NCBI GenBank assembly: GCA_013397795.1
Contig: VZTJ01003247.1
Span: forward strand, 192,972-256,971
Source: Orthonyx spaldingii
Lineage: Eukaryota; Chordata; Aves; Passeriformes; Orthonychidae
Direction of reading: 5' to 3'
Length of the DNA: 64,000 bases
Part shown: positions 11,101 through 23,332 of the stretch, one piece after another
Numbering within the stretch: the first letter of the stretch is position 1
Layout: each line of letters starts with the position of its first letter
The notes under the pieces: generated by a model
What the model saw: the letters and a program-made list of their open reading frames with translations, nothing else
What the model was told of the DNA's origin: nothing
Databases searched by the model: none
Translations under genes and position numbers: made by a program

Positions 11101-12827
11101 TTTAGGAACACACATGTTGCTCAAGGACTGTGCAGGAGGAATTTTTAAAGTGTGTCTTCTTACCCTTAAAAATTCATGTGTAATTTACTTTCAAGTCATT
11201 AGTTTTTTTAAAACAGGATATGACCCCTCCACCCAAAAAATTAACAGAAGAGCCCACCAGTTGCACGTTTGTTTTCCCCACAAACAGTAACATGGAGTAA
11301 ATGAGTGAAATTCAGAGTGAGACCACCAATGTCACAGCCAAATGCTGCCCTTGATGGCAATCCATTTGACAAATGGGAACAGAGCAGACTGCAACCTCGG
11401 AACACATTTGGGAACACCATTTGCTATTTCTAAATAATGCAATCCTGCCTTCATTCACAGGGAAACAACTAGATCTACCAGCTGGATTGTGGTTCCACAC
11501 CACTCAGGGCTTAGTCTTGTGCAAAGAATGGTCAACCAGTGGAGCACCCACCTCCCCTCCCTCACTCAGCTGTAACCTTTATCTTTATTTTATGGAAAAA
11601 TAAATTAGTATTATCCAAATGACTATACCAACCACCACTGCCTACCGTGCTGTCAGCTGTCTTTTGATAAAAGCTGGGATGATACACTTCTGCAATTAAC
11701 CTTCAACACCTATTTTGTTAAAAGCATTTAATTACTTCTCTATGAAAAACACTTCTCAGAAAGCAAGAGAAAACAAAATTGCATCCAACTTTCTGCTCGA
11801 TTCTACTATTTTAATGTATAGGTAACTCCTTTATAAGTACATTCTGATCCCAAATCCCTTCACTACTTGCCAGAAATACGTAAGGTAATGCTGAAGCTTC
11901 TTGCTACATACAGTATTTATTTAGGACATAAAAATGTAAATAAAAAGAGACATGATTGATTATAATCTATGGAATAAAACAATGTGCTTTTAGAGCAATT
12001 TCATCTTGCTGATACCAGAGGGAAACCCCCAGAGAGAAAAGGCTTTTGTGCCTTGTGCAATCTAATTTGAGAAATTTGGGAAATTTCTGTGAAGGCATTT
12101 GCTGTCAACACTGCCTGAGAAGCGCATTAAAAGGATTTGTTTATTTGACAGTATTGATAAACATTACGACAGATGTGAAACAATGGCACCTGTGGCTGTG
12201 TGCCACCAGCACACCATGGTGACAGTCCTGGCTCATGAAAATGAACAAATACCTTCTCTAGTTTGTGACTGTGTCTTGTTTTCCACCAGCTCAGGATTTG
12301 CACTGGACTGGGCACTGTCTGCCTCACAGAGAGGTAAAGCCCAGCTTTACCATGACTTGAGGGAAGACCCCAATTCTCAGCAGCTCCCCCTTAGTGCTCT
12401 GAGGGGCACAGAGGCCGTTCAGCTCACTCCACCCCACAACCCAAACTCTCTGCGTTCACCTGTGCCACTGCCCAGGGGAGCAGCTGGTCCCAGAGCCAAG
12501 GGGACACCACCCAAATGCTCTGCCTTCCCTTCACCACAGCGCCTTGTGTTTTGGCATGGCCACAGCCACATTCTGCCTTGTGGCTGTGCCTCGAGGCCAT
12601 GCATGGAGCCCACTGTTAAATGCATTCCTTGCTGCTGCCCCACAGCAACTGAGCGTTTTGCTTAAACCCAGGAAGTTTTGGTGTAAAGCCCCTCTGTGTG
12701 GATAATCAGTGTGAGCCACCTAAGTAATTCACCTGCAATTCATTTACCCCAGAACCAGCTGATGTTGGGTGTGGGCCACGATGTCCACCCTGTCCACGGA
12801 ACCACTGGTTCTCCATGGAGGAGGGAC

Positions 12828-12970
12828 AGAGGCACAGCTCAGATGGTTGGAGCGTGGTGCTGATAGCACCAAGGTTTTGGGTTTGATCTTGGGCTGGGCC
12901 ATTCACATCAGGGCTGATCTGGAGGAACACAGTCCTCTCTTCAGCACAATACTTGAACTGGATGAATTCA
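12828..12970 (+). mobile_element. tRNA-Ile-derived SINE (TguSINE1-like)
   Basis: Positions 12828-12901 align over the full 74 nt with nuclear tRNA-Ile. The D stem GCTC/GAGC is at 12837-12840 and 12850-12853, the anticodon stem TGGTG/CACCA is at 12855-12859 and 12867-12871, the loop reads CTGATAG, the T loop reads TTTGATC, and the end is GGGCCA. The acceptor stem is badly mismatched (AGAGGCA against CTGGGCC), so it is not a working tRNA. The bases that follow, ATTCAC and then a degraded stretch resembling GTCCCTTCCA to AATATT, fit the CR1-derived tail of the passerine SINE family TguSINE1. From memory, that family has a tRNA-Ile head and is mobilised by CR1. The tail is old and its 3' limit is approximate. 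The element sits in intron 5, antisense to ERBB4. Confidence 0.75.
12835..12890 (+). promoter_or_regulatory. Degraded internal RNA polymerase III promoter of the SINE
   Basis: The A-box region (12835-12847, around CAGCTCAGATGGT) and the B-box region (about 12879-12889, GGGTTTGATCT) of the tRNA-like head are still recognisable. The B box departs from the GGTTCGAATCC consensus at CpG-prone positions, so present activity is doubtful. Confidence 0.45.
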
Positions 12971-15900
12971 AAAAGCATATTTTGCTTCTGGTTAGACACC
13001 AGCTCAAGGAGGATCTCTACCAGGATAGGGAACACCGTGGGTTTTCCTGAAGCAAAATTAATAATTACAGTAAAAGTTTCTCACTTTTGTTCCCTAGTTA
13101 TTTATTTTTCAGGGAAAACAAACAATGTCAACAGGAATGCCAACATGTTGTTCTGGGAAGAGGCCAGAACATACCATAGCTCTCTCCTGCTTCACTGTAT
13201 GCCATATTTGTACTATAACTGCTACTGAAGGTCCAGGTCTGAGGAGAACCTGTCTGGTGTCTTCAGTGGCACCACACATACCAAGACATTAATGAGCTTA
13301 GTGGGCCCTGAATATTCTTAAGGACTCATATTTAAGACACTTTAAAAGGAAGATTTTTCCCCAAAACAAACACAAGGCAATTCTGTGTATTGTCTGAAGG
13401 TCTGAAAAAATCCAATTGCTCAGATGCCAATAAAGATCATTCACCAGTTCAGCTTCCTGCAATCATTCTCAGGGGGCAACCCCACAGAAAATACATGTAG
13501 CTGCACTGGTTTAAAAAGATAACAAGCTTTTTTGCCCAAACGCTTTCCTCCAAATGCAATCAACTGACTTTATAGCTGTAACTCAAGACCTATCTGAAAG
13601 AGTGAATCATAAATATTACCCAAAATGTCAAACTCTATGGCATTTCAGGTGCCAGGTACCCATATCTTCACCCAACACAACTGTGAGGAGAGCCTCACTA
13701 ATCACAGCTGAAACCCCAAGCTTCAAATCAGACCTTTTGAGGGTCAGCACAACTACCTGTCTGGATTGCTATAGGTCATGTGTGTGATCCCAAGAATTTG
13801 GTTCAACTGCACAGAACTGTCACAGTTAGGGCCAGGACCAAAGGACAAACACCAAAGTCCTGAAAAATGTGCTGTGCATTGGGATGGATTTCTGGGCGAG
13901 TCTGTCAACATCTACCAGTATTTCACGGCAATAAGCTGTGTTGGGGATGGGATGAAATGACCACCTCATGTACGTGTGCAAATCATTAGTCTCCTTTATA
14001 TTTTCCCCTCATCTTTAATTGTGTCAGGACACATAAATCTATAAAGGAAAAAATGGGAAGTAACTGAAATCGATGAAAGTGTTATGAACATGCAAAGTTA
14101 TTAGAGCAATACAAGGGTTTTAATTAAAGATGCTGGCTCCAAGCAGAAATGCTGGGTTTCCTTGATTGATCCCAGCTGCTGGTTCAGCTTTCTGTGTTCC
14201 CCACCAGGCTCCTGCTCGCCTTTTGCTGCTCTAATTTGGCACCTTCTCCTCAGCAACACCAGCTGCACAAGGACTGTATAAATACAATTGTGCTCAGACC
14301 ACACTCCTGTACATACACAGAGTCATGGAGCACTTGACGTTTGCAAAATGTTTCATGTTTCAGGTTTGATTTATAAGTTATATTTGTCTTTTTACGTTTC
14401 CTTAGTTGGGTCTATATTCTCATTTAGATTGTTCTCTTTTCATTCCTCTTGGAAAAAGTGCATAATCTGTCACTTTAATAATGTATTGAATTGTAACAGT
14501 TTCAATTTCCACATGAAACTCTTAACAGACACAAACAGGAAAAATTTTAACAACCTTACCATAGATTTTCAGATTTGATTACTGACTTCCAAAAGCATTT
14601 GTTATTATGATTTTATTTACAGTGGTTTACATTCTATTCAGTGTGTGCCCAATACCCTTTGAAAAATAGTCTTCTAAAAAGTATTTTCACATTAGCCTTT
14701 CCTGACACTGAAACAAATTATATCATCTAGATTTCAAATTCTTCCTATTAACATCTACCAATATTTTAATTATGAAACAAAAAAGGATTGTTAACTGTGT
14801 AAAACAGTACCCTGGAATTTCATCTTCTTTACCCCCTAATAGAACCACTTGGCTTAAATTTCTATTAATTGTCTTCTTAAATACATGAATTTTCTTGTCA
14901 CATTTAGAGAGACATTAGAACAGAGTTAGATGCAGGTGGTGTTTCAGACAGAGTTAGCAACAAAGACGTTGCTGGAAGGCAACATAAGCAGCTAGGTAGA
15001 TGATATTCATGAAAAAAACAAAGAGATTTAGATTTTTTTCCATATGTAATTTGAAATGAAAGACACGGATTAAGGTCTTTCATTTTTTATCCTTTCCCAG
15101 GAAAATAATTTAAATCTTATCTTGGGAGGGGGGCTCATTAGAATATTTTGCTTCAATCCTCAATCGAAAAAAAAAAATAAATTGAAATGCAGCTCTGAGT
15201 TGTTTCTAGGATCAAAATGGTGCTACTGGGATGTAGCACTGCCTGGAGTATTTTCCTACCTGTGTTGGGAAGACGTGCATCCCCAAGGTGATGGGGTTAA
15301 GGTAGACACAATGTGCACAACAGCACTCATCCTGTCTCCAGGTTGTATCTGACAACAACATTTGTGAGCCTGAAAGCCAGGCATGTCTTTTAAAGTCAGA
15401 AATGAAGGCAGCAAAAGCATAGTCCCACTTGCATTTTTACCTTTTGAGTCCCTACTCAAATTCTCCCTCTTTGCTTCACTCAGGTTGCAGGAAATACATT
15501 GTGAGAAAATACAATGAAGAAAATACCCTTTGCCAGCCTTTTCCTTCAATCCTGCTGCTTGTCCAAGGTGCAGCGAAGTCACAGAGGCAAAGAGGAAGTC
15601 TGTGATGTAAAATTAATTCCTGTCTCTGACAATCAGAGGCTGCAGAGTGGGCTTGAAGGTAAGAAGATGTGGAGTAGCTACTCAAGTAGAAGAGTGTGAT
15701 CTGTGTATCTCCCTGAAGCTTAGATAGGTTATGGCTTTTCGTAGTTTATTATTTTAACCGCCTGGATGTGCCTTAGCCTGTCCCCACTGTTTGGACTTGC
15801 GAGGGCAGTCACTGTGAAGGGAGGGAGAGCTGTCACTCCTGGAGCCAACCTTCCATGCAGCCCTGCTGAGCTCCTGCCTTCACAGCACTGCAGAGAAGCT

Positions 15901-16750
15901 TTTCTCTCCCTGCTATTCCTGCATTAATCCACCAAATCAGTTCACTTATCTGAGAGCAGTGCTTTGTTGAGGCTGAGACCATGTGAGCTGATCCTGCCAC
16001 ATGGACCTCTGCAGCCACACAGCTGGACTTGCCATGAGGCTGGAGACATGGCCTGAACCAGGATCAGGGGCTCCCTATGGAACATAACTGCCAAGTTTTT
16101 AAACTATTCTTGGATAAGCTAACCACAAGAGGCCTCAATAAATCTACTCACGTTTGGATGGATTATGCAGCTTCTTACAAAGTTACTGGTTTTAATAGAC
16201 AAACAAGCTTCTCATTAGGACAGAGAAAAAAAAAAATTAATTAATTCTAGCCATGATATAAAATAATTTGGTCGGCTAGGATTTAAATCCCTTTCCATTA
16301 CCTACTTAAGCACACAACTCAGAATCTACTTATTTTCCTGGTAAGGAGCATTGACTTCCTTGAGGCCTTCATAAAGACTGCCAGCAAAGGGAGGAGATGT
16401 CCTAGCTCAGTTCAGACAGAGAATCTACTCTGCATCACTGTACCTTAGTTCTACAATATGTCCTAAGGGGTTTTAAACCACACCTGCAGATAAAGCACAG
16501 TATGAATCAGTTATACAAGAACAGGGTAACTTTAGCAGAGCTGTAACTATGAGCAGCTTCCCCAGCAGATTCAGCTGATGCTCCTAAAGGGAAAGCAGCT
16601 CCTGGCAGGGTGGCAGAGCCTCTGCAGGCGTGTGGCTCTGTCCCCTGGGTCAGCAGGGCAGCTTGGATTTCCTGCTCGGATTCATCAGACACTCACCTCA
16701 AGATGTCTGTCAGTTTTAACTCCCTTCTCTCTCTCACTTCAAGTAATTAC

Positions 16751-16782
16751 AAAAAAAAAAAAAAATAAAAAAAAATAAAAAA
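16751..16782. repeat. A-rich run
   Basis: A run of 15 A followed by two more A blocks, each separated by a single T, lies in intron 5. It could be the tail of an old retroposed sequence, but nothing recognisable lies upstream. It is most simply low-complexity DNA. Confidence 0.85.
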
Positions 16783-17524
16783 GCATCTCTGCACTGTTCC
16801 TACCATGTCCCAGGAGAGAAGCAGATGACACTGGGCTGACTCTCCTCAGCTCAGAGCTTAGTCAGGGTGCTCCCCTGGGAGTGGCTCATTTCTCACAGTC
16901 CTTCCTCCCATCTACAACTCAGCCAAGGAAACAAGTACAAGCTGGAGAAGTGTTCTCCGTGGGTGCTCCCAGCAAACACTTCATTTCCCAGGAAAAGTGA
17001 CTCCAGTAAGAGCAACTGGTTTTCACTCTCTTGTAAGCAGGAAGAAGAAAAAAACTTGTAGAAAAAGACAGCTCTCAATTTTCTCCTCTTTTACTATGGG
17101 CTAATATTGTGACTGTACTTCAGTGACTATGTGAAGGAGCTGAAAGCACACGAGGAAGAAACTCATTTCAGTGCTCTCTAAATTCAAGAGGACAGACAAA
17201 CATTGTGAGTAACCCTTCACTTACTATTTCCTTCACAAAAAAACTATTATTCTGTCTTTCAGTACAACTCAAACACATTCTGAAATTATTATAAAGAGAA
17301 CAGTTCTGCAAGATAACTAATATTCCCTGAATTTACCACTGAAATTAACAGAGTAATTCTGGCATCAGGAACTTTGCAGTGTCAGGTGATCATTAAAGAT
17401 CTCCAAATCTGCCTTGTAGGTTTTTCTATTCCTGCAATATTCATTTCAATGTATTACAAAATAACCATCAATATTCTCAAGAGCCATGCTCTATGTTGCC
17501 ACCAAGTAGTGAAAAGAAAATTCA

Positions 17525-17932
<408 letters not shown>

Positions 17933-20900
17933 TTATGCTTTAGCAAGGTTGAAACAGTGCCTGTAAAAAAGGCCCAACTAAATAACCAGATCTGGTGTCA
18001 AACATATATGAAATACAGGTACTTATTTAAATGCTTTATACCCTAAATACCTTTTGGCTATGCATAATGACTGGGACATTTTAAAACAAAAAGAAGTCTG
18101 GAGGACTGAGGAACAATGCCATCACTCAGTGCTATTACTACTGCTTTCCACAGGCTATGTGGAGCCTGCTGATTCCTCCACAGGAGAAGAGATGGCTGTG
18201 CTGGAAAGGCTATACAGCTACCTACCTCCTGTCCAATTTCATTTGAACAATGGGACACTCCACTCAATGCCTTTGGTTAAACGCCACTCCTCTTCCCCAC
18301 AAACTTGCATGGTCTGCATGTCCAATAGTATGGTAAGGGAAATGCAGCCTGTGCAACCACTTAACCCCAGTGACAGCAAAGCTCACAGGACCTTCTGTTT
18401 TCTGGCTGCTGGTTCCTTAGTTGGCTGTGGTTGTGCTTCAGAAGGAACCTCATGTTCCTTCAGACCTTGGACATGATGCTCTGCATCATCTTTCCACATG
18501 CTGACAGGTTTAGTCCCTGAAGAAAAAGACCTGTAGGTGCTTTCACTGTAAAATACAGCTGAAAGAAGAAGTGCTAGCAATGGTAGGTGTTGTAAACTAC
18601 TGTGACTGAAATCCACTTGGACTGCAGTGGGAGCTACGTTCACATGTCCATGTCATGGCAAAATGCTGACCCCTGTGAGAGGGAATGGCAAGCAAGGAGG
18701 AGAGCTGGAATGTTCTCCTCTGGCTACGCTTCAACACCACAGGAGAGAGCGCTCGGACAGTCTCACACCAGTCCGGGCTGTGAGGGAATGGAGACCCCAT
18801 TCCACGGCTGCCATCTGGACACGGCCAAAGCCCAGGCACACCCCCAGGTGTGGCAGTGCCTGAGGGGCAGGCAGCAAAGCCCTTCACAAAGCCAGAGCTG
18901 ATGGGATGAGCTGAGAAACCCAACGTAAAACTTGTGGAAGACTGTGCACGGTTCTCATCGCCGCGCTTTTGATCACAAGATCCCAACCCTGTGTTTGATT
19001 AAACTTTTATCCATCACTGAATACTGCTGAGATTCTGTTAAGTGAATTTCCCCTTTGAACCTGATGCAGGTTCAATCCTTTCAATCGTATATTAACAGCT
19101 GCTAACACTGCTCCATTACACTAAATCAAATTCTTGCCACATGCCCTGATGGGAGATGGTGTCGGAGAAAGTGCAAAATGTCTCTCAGCTAAGGTTGGAT
19201 CACCCTAAAGACAAACACTCTCTAGCCGTGTGCTGACACCTGCAAGATGTCACAGAGCTGAGCAAACCCACCGTGATGGTCACGTGAAGTCAGACTCCCT
19301 GTCACTAATTTTTCAAAGCCAGCATTCATCCCTTGGCATTCCTGCTGCTATTGATGATGCTGTCTGGTAATTACCACACTGAATGCCAAGTACCTTGTTA
19401 AAACTACCAGCTTCTTGTTGCATTCAAGCTCATTTATGGCAATTATACTTGGGAAACATTGTTGCTGACATCACCAGCACATAATTTGCTGTCACATTCT
19501 ACCATCTGTTTATTTAGATCACAAATGTACTATAACTACATAATGCAAACTCATTCTGGCTGACAGGGAGGGCACTCCATCTGGCATGAATAATGCAACT
19601 TTAATCAGTAATAACGATTATTATGATTATTAAGAGACTACTGGAACCCTGCACAGAAAGCAAATATATCCACATTGATTTATAAGAATGAAAGTTTAAA
19701 AAGGCGAGGTAAACAGCAAATTAAAGGAAGAATTTTAGCAGATGAGGCTTGATAAGATACAGGTTGTTAGCTGATTTTGGTGCTTGCTGTAGAAATGCTC
19801 CCCTGGAAGCGGGTTTTATTAACTAGCTCCTCCTGATGAGCAGGGTGGATGCACACTCAGAGAACCTCCACCAGTGTGGGCTGTACTCGGCCCTCCCCTG
19901 AGCTGGAGCACCCCTGCTGGGGCAGCTCGGGAGCACCCCCAACCCACCCGCAACGGTGCCTCCTCTTGCAAGACTCTCTTCTATTCCAGTCCTTCCTTGA
20001 GGGCCAGTCTCATGCCTCTCTAGGCTCAGAGGTCTGGAGCTCAGGGAGAAAGCAGAGGCCCTGCCACCAGCACCATAAAGCGCTGCACAGATCAATTGTA
20101 ACCACACATTCCTCAGGCACAGTAAGGCAGCAATTTGGCTGCTCCTTCCCCTTTTTGCCCCTGGATTCCACTCCCTTCTAAACCATACTGTAAACACTGG
20201 GCTTTCCACTATGAAGTGAAAACATCCCATGTTACACCAGGTGCTGTGGGATAACACAGAAGAAACTTCAGCATCCCTCCAAGTGATCCCCAACTACAGA
20301 GTCTGCTCACACCTGTGTAAAACTGAACTTAAAATACAAATCTTCATATCTGAAGCTCCTAGGTGCTGAACTGATCCTTGGGACGCAGCCAAAAATTTAT
20401 TCAGCCACCTCTATTCCTCCCGGAAATAAAAGCAATTCAGCATCTTCAAAACATCATTTAAAAAATTTTTTTAACTTGCATGCCTGCTGCCTGGTACATG
20501 ACTTTGTTTGGCAGTGTCAGATGATGATTTGCATTTAAATAGAGATATTTAACAATAAAGCAAGAAAAGGCTGCCAGTTTCCTTTTTTCTCACTGGGAAC
20601 TCAAAAGTGTCTGTTTCATTGTTTTCACTTTTCTCAGCTGTACAGACACAACCAGGAGCTGAGCTTGTAGGCAGCACACCTCTGAATTGCATTGTTATGT
20701 GTCCTTTTGAAGGTCAAATATACTGAGAATTAAAAATAAAAACCAAACTCCCACCAAATAGTGTATCTATATTGGCTTGGTTGTTTAAAGAGAAAAATAA
20801 CTTTATTTGCTCTCAATATGAACTAGTCCAGATTCTGCCCTCACATACTTTTGTATTTCATCTGATTTTCCCCACTAAGGGAAAATCTGTCCTGTAATAA

Positions 20901-23239
20901 GGACAGATTGAAACCCATTAAAGACCAGCTCTGCAAAATTAACACAGAAATAGTCCTGTGGAAGACAACATAAGCACTCAGGAGCATAACAAGCACTCAT
21001 GTGACGATCAGGTCTCACAATTAGATCTGTATGTCAGGCTTAAATGGTAATAAATGTATTGGCCCTAAGGTTGACAAGACCCTTGGAGGAATTACACTAC
21101 TACTCACAGATCTTTCTGTACATATTTCTTAAGATTTTTAGACTGTGAGGCAACAGAATTGAAAAAAAAATAAATTATGAAACAATTTGTGGCATAAAAT
21201 AAATCATTCTTGTTACTCCTTGTGTCTAAAATATTCCAAACCTCTCCAGCAGAAAGAGCTAAAAGAATTTGCCTCTGCAGGGCACAGCCGTGGCCCATTC
21301 ACTTGATTCTTGCACATTAGTGAAGGCACATTAGAAAAATCCTGTGTGTTTTCCTTTTCCAAGCCAGATAAGGAAGGGAAGAACCTACAGAAGTCTCCTC
21401 CCCATTACAGCTGGGACACTGGAGTACATTTCTGCTCCTGAATAGTAGCATTGTTTTGCACACACAGTGACTGTTTGAAGGCTTCCATAATTTTCACAGG
21501 TTTTGTTATGAAGTCTGGGTTAAGAAAGGGCAGATTCCCACTGGAACATGAGAATTAATTTGGCTTGGCAAATTGCACAGAGAAAACCAATGTTTTGTCT
21601 CCTGGGCTGTCTTCCCTTGGCTAAAACTACAGCAACAGATCTGAATTATGGACTCTGGGCAGAGCACCTTCCTTGTCATTTCCAGGATGGAGTTTTATTT
21701 GTGGGACATGCTTTTGCTTTCCCAGCCAGGGAAAGTCACCAGCAGAAAATGTTTGCTCACCAGCTTGGGAAAAGCCAAGGCTACTTCATCCTTGTGTTTT
21801 CCTCAGAACTGAGGAGGGCTTTCCTTTGACTCCAGACTGACTTTATTATCTCAGAAACAGTAAAACCACAAAGGATTAAGTTACTGACGAGACAAGAAAA
21901 ATGAAGTCCTCCTCTCAGCTCTAAGCTCAGTGTTATACAGAGAAGAAATGCTGCTTCTTCCCCATCCGCTCTGCCAGCTGCCTCAAGCAGACCCCTCTCA
22001 GCAGGAGAAGGAAAGCAGAAACAAGAGAAGAAATGTCTCACTTTGCACAAAGCTTTCATTTACAGATGGTTTCTATCAGGTTAATGAAGCATCATTCAAT
22101 GTCACGGTATCTGCAACACACATACTGAAGAGCAAATAAAAGACAAAATAAAGTGGCTTAGATGGTTACAAGCTATAGTTTTAAGCAGCCTCTTTACTTA
22201 CCTAACAGTCTGAAATAATTGATTAACTATCAAAACAGCTATAAATCATTTATTCGCTTCTTATGAACTCATCCTTTACCTAAAAAATTCACTCCTGCAA
22301 AAATGCTTGAGTTGCCATAGAGATGTTTCTAGACATAACCAGCGCTAAAGTCCAAGAAATTCCAGGTATACTCTGTGGTAAGAGTCCCAGGGTGTTCTTT
22401 GCATGGCTGAGGTGAGACAGAAGGTTTGAATATGCCTGTGTGTTGTTTTTCCAGGCAGCTAAACTCCTTAGTTCTATTTATGAGTAGATAACAAAATCAA
22501 AATGTAATTCAAACACCACAGGACAGCATTAAGGAGAATTAAAGGTACTGTTGTGATGGATTGTTCTGCCGTTATCAGGCCATAATGCCTTCCCTGTCCT
22601 TGTCTGACTATTTCTATTGTCACACGTTCATTCATTCATTCACACTTCTTTGTTAGGTAAAAATAATTTTGCATTTCCTACCCACCCTGTGCTAGCTTTC
22701 AGATCTCTCCTATTGATTTGAAAGTTAATTACCCAAGAGAGCTTCACACTTCCCAGGATTTCCTTCCCTTATGGCAGGAGAGACACATGTTGCAAGAAAA
22801 ACTTTCCGTAAAAGAAGAAAATGTGTTACAGAAATATCTAGTGCTCATTTTCTCTTCCTCTCTGTAGAAGCATTATGGGATACAGAAATCTAAGGGTCAG
22901 TTCCTCCACTGCTAACAAACTATGTGGCTTTCACTCACATCAAATGAATTCACCGTAGGATCTATCACCAAATAGTTTTCCAACACAGGATTAGTCCCAC
23001 AAAATTCAGGCTTTTCTTTAACAAGCTGTACCTGCATTGGTATTGCTACTTTTATTGTGGCAAATGGCAGCAACTGGCCTTTCTGTCTCCTCTCTGTATG
23101 TTTGCTTCTCCCCTGAGGTCTGCATGGCCAATGGAGACACCCTGCACAAATATTAATGGGATCCCTCTACAGAGAAAACTCACACAGGGTTCATCAATGA
23201 GCACTTACACTGTGGTAAAGCTCGGCACCTATTGTGGAA

Positions 23240-23243
23240 CCAT

Positions 23244-23277
<34 letters not shown>

Positions 23278-23332
23278 GTCCATCCATCCATCCATCCATC
23301 CATCTGTCCATCCATCTATCCCTCCATATATC
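23240..23332. repeat. (CCAT)n microsatellite
   Basis: About 23 tetranucleotides of the CCAT/TCCA type, with interruptions CCGT, CTGT, CTAT and CCTC, are found in intron 4. In one plus-strand frame it reads as a run of His-Pro-Ser-Ile repeats. That accounts for the long but meaningless frame 23098-23736. Confidence 0.95.

Noticed and set aside
10554..11111. 185-codon minus-strand open frame
   Set aside because: It is ERBB4 exon 6 plus read-through of intron 5 and the 26-bp minisatellite, and not a separate gene.
12099..12665. 188-codon plus-strand open frame in intron 5
   Set aside because: It lies in a GC-richer block, where stops are rarer; composition is not protein-like and overlapping frames are equally open on the minus strand.
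12828..12901. Functional tRNA-Ile gene
   Set aside because: The acceptor stem does not pair, the T stem is degraded, and a SINE-type tail follows, so it is a retroposon head.
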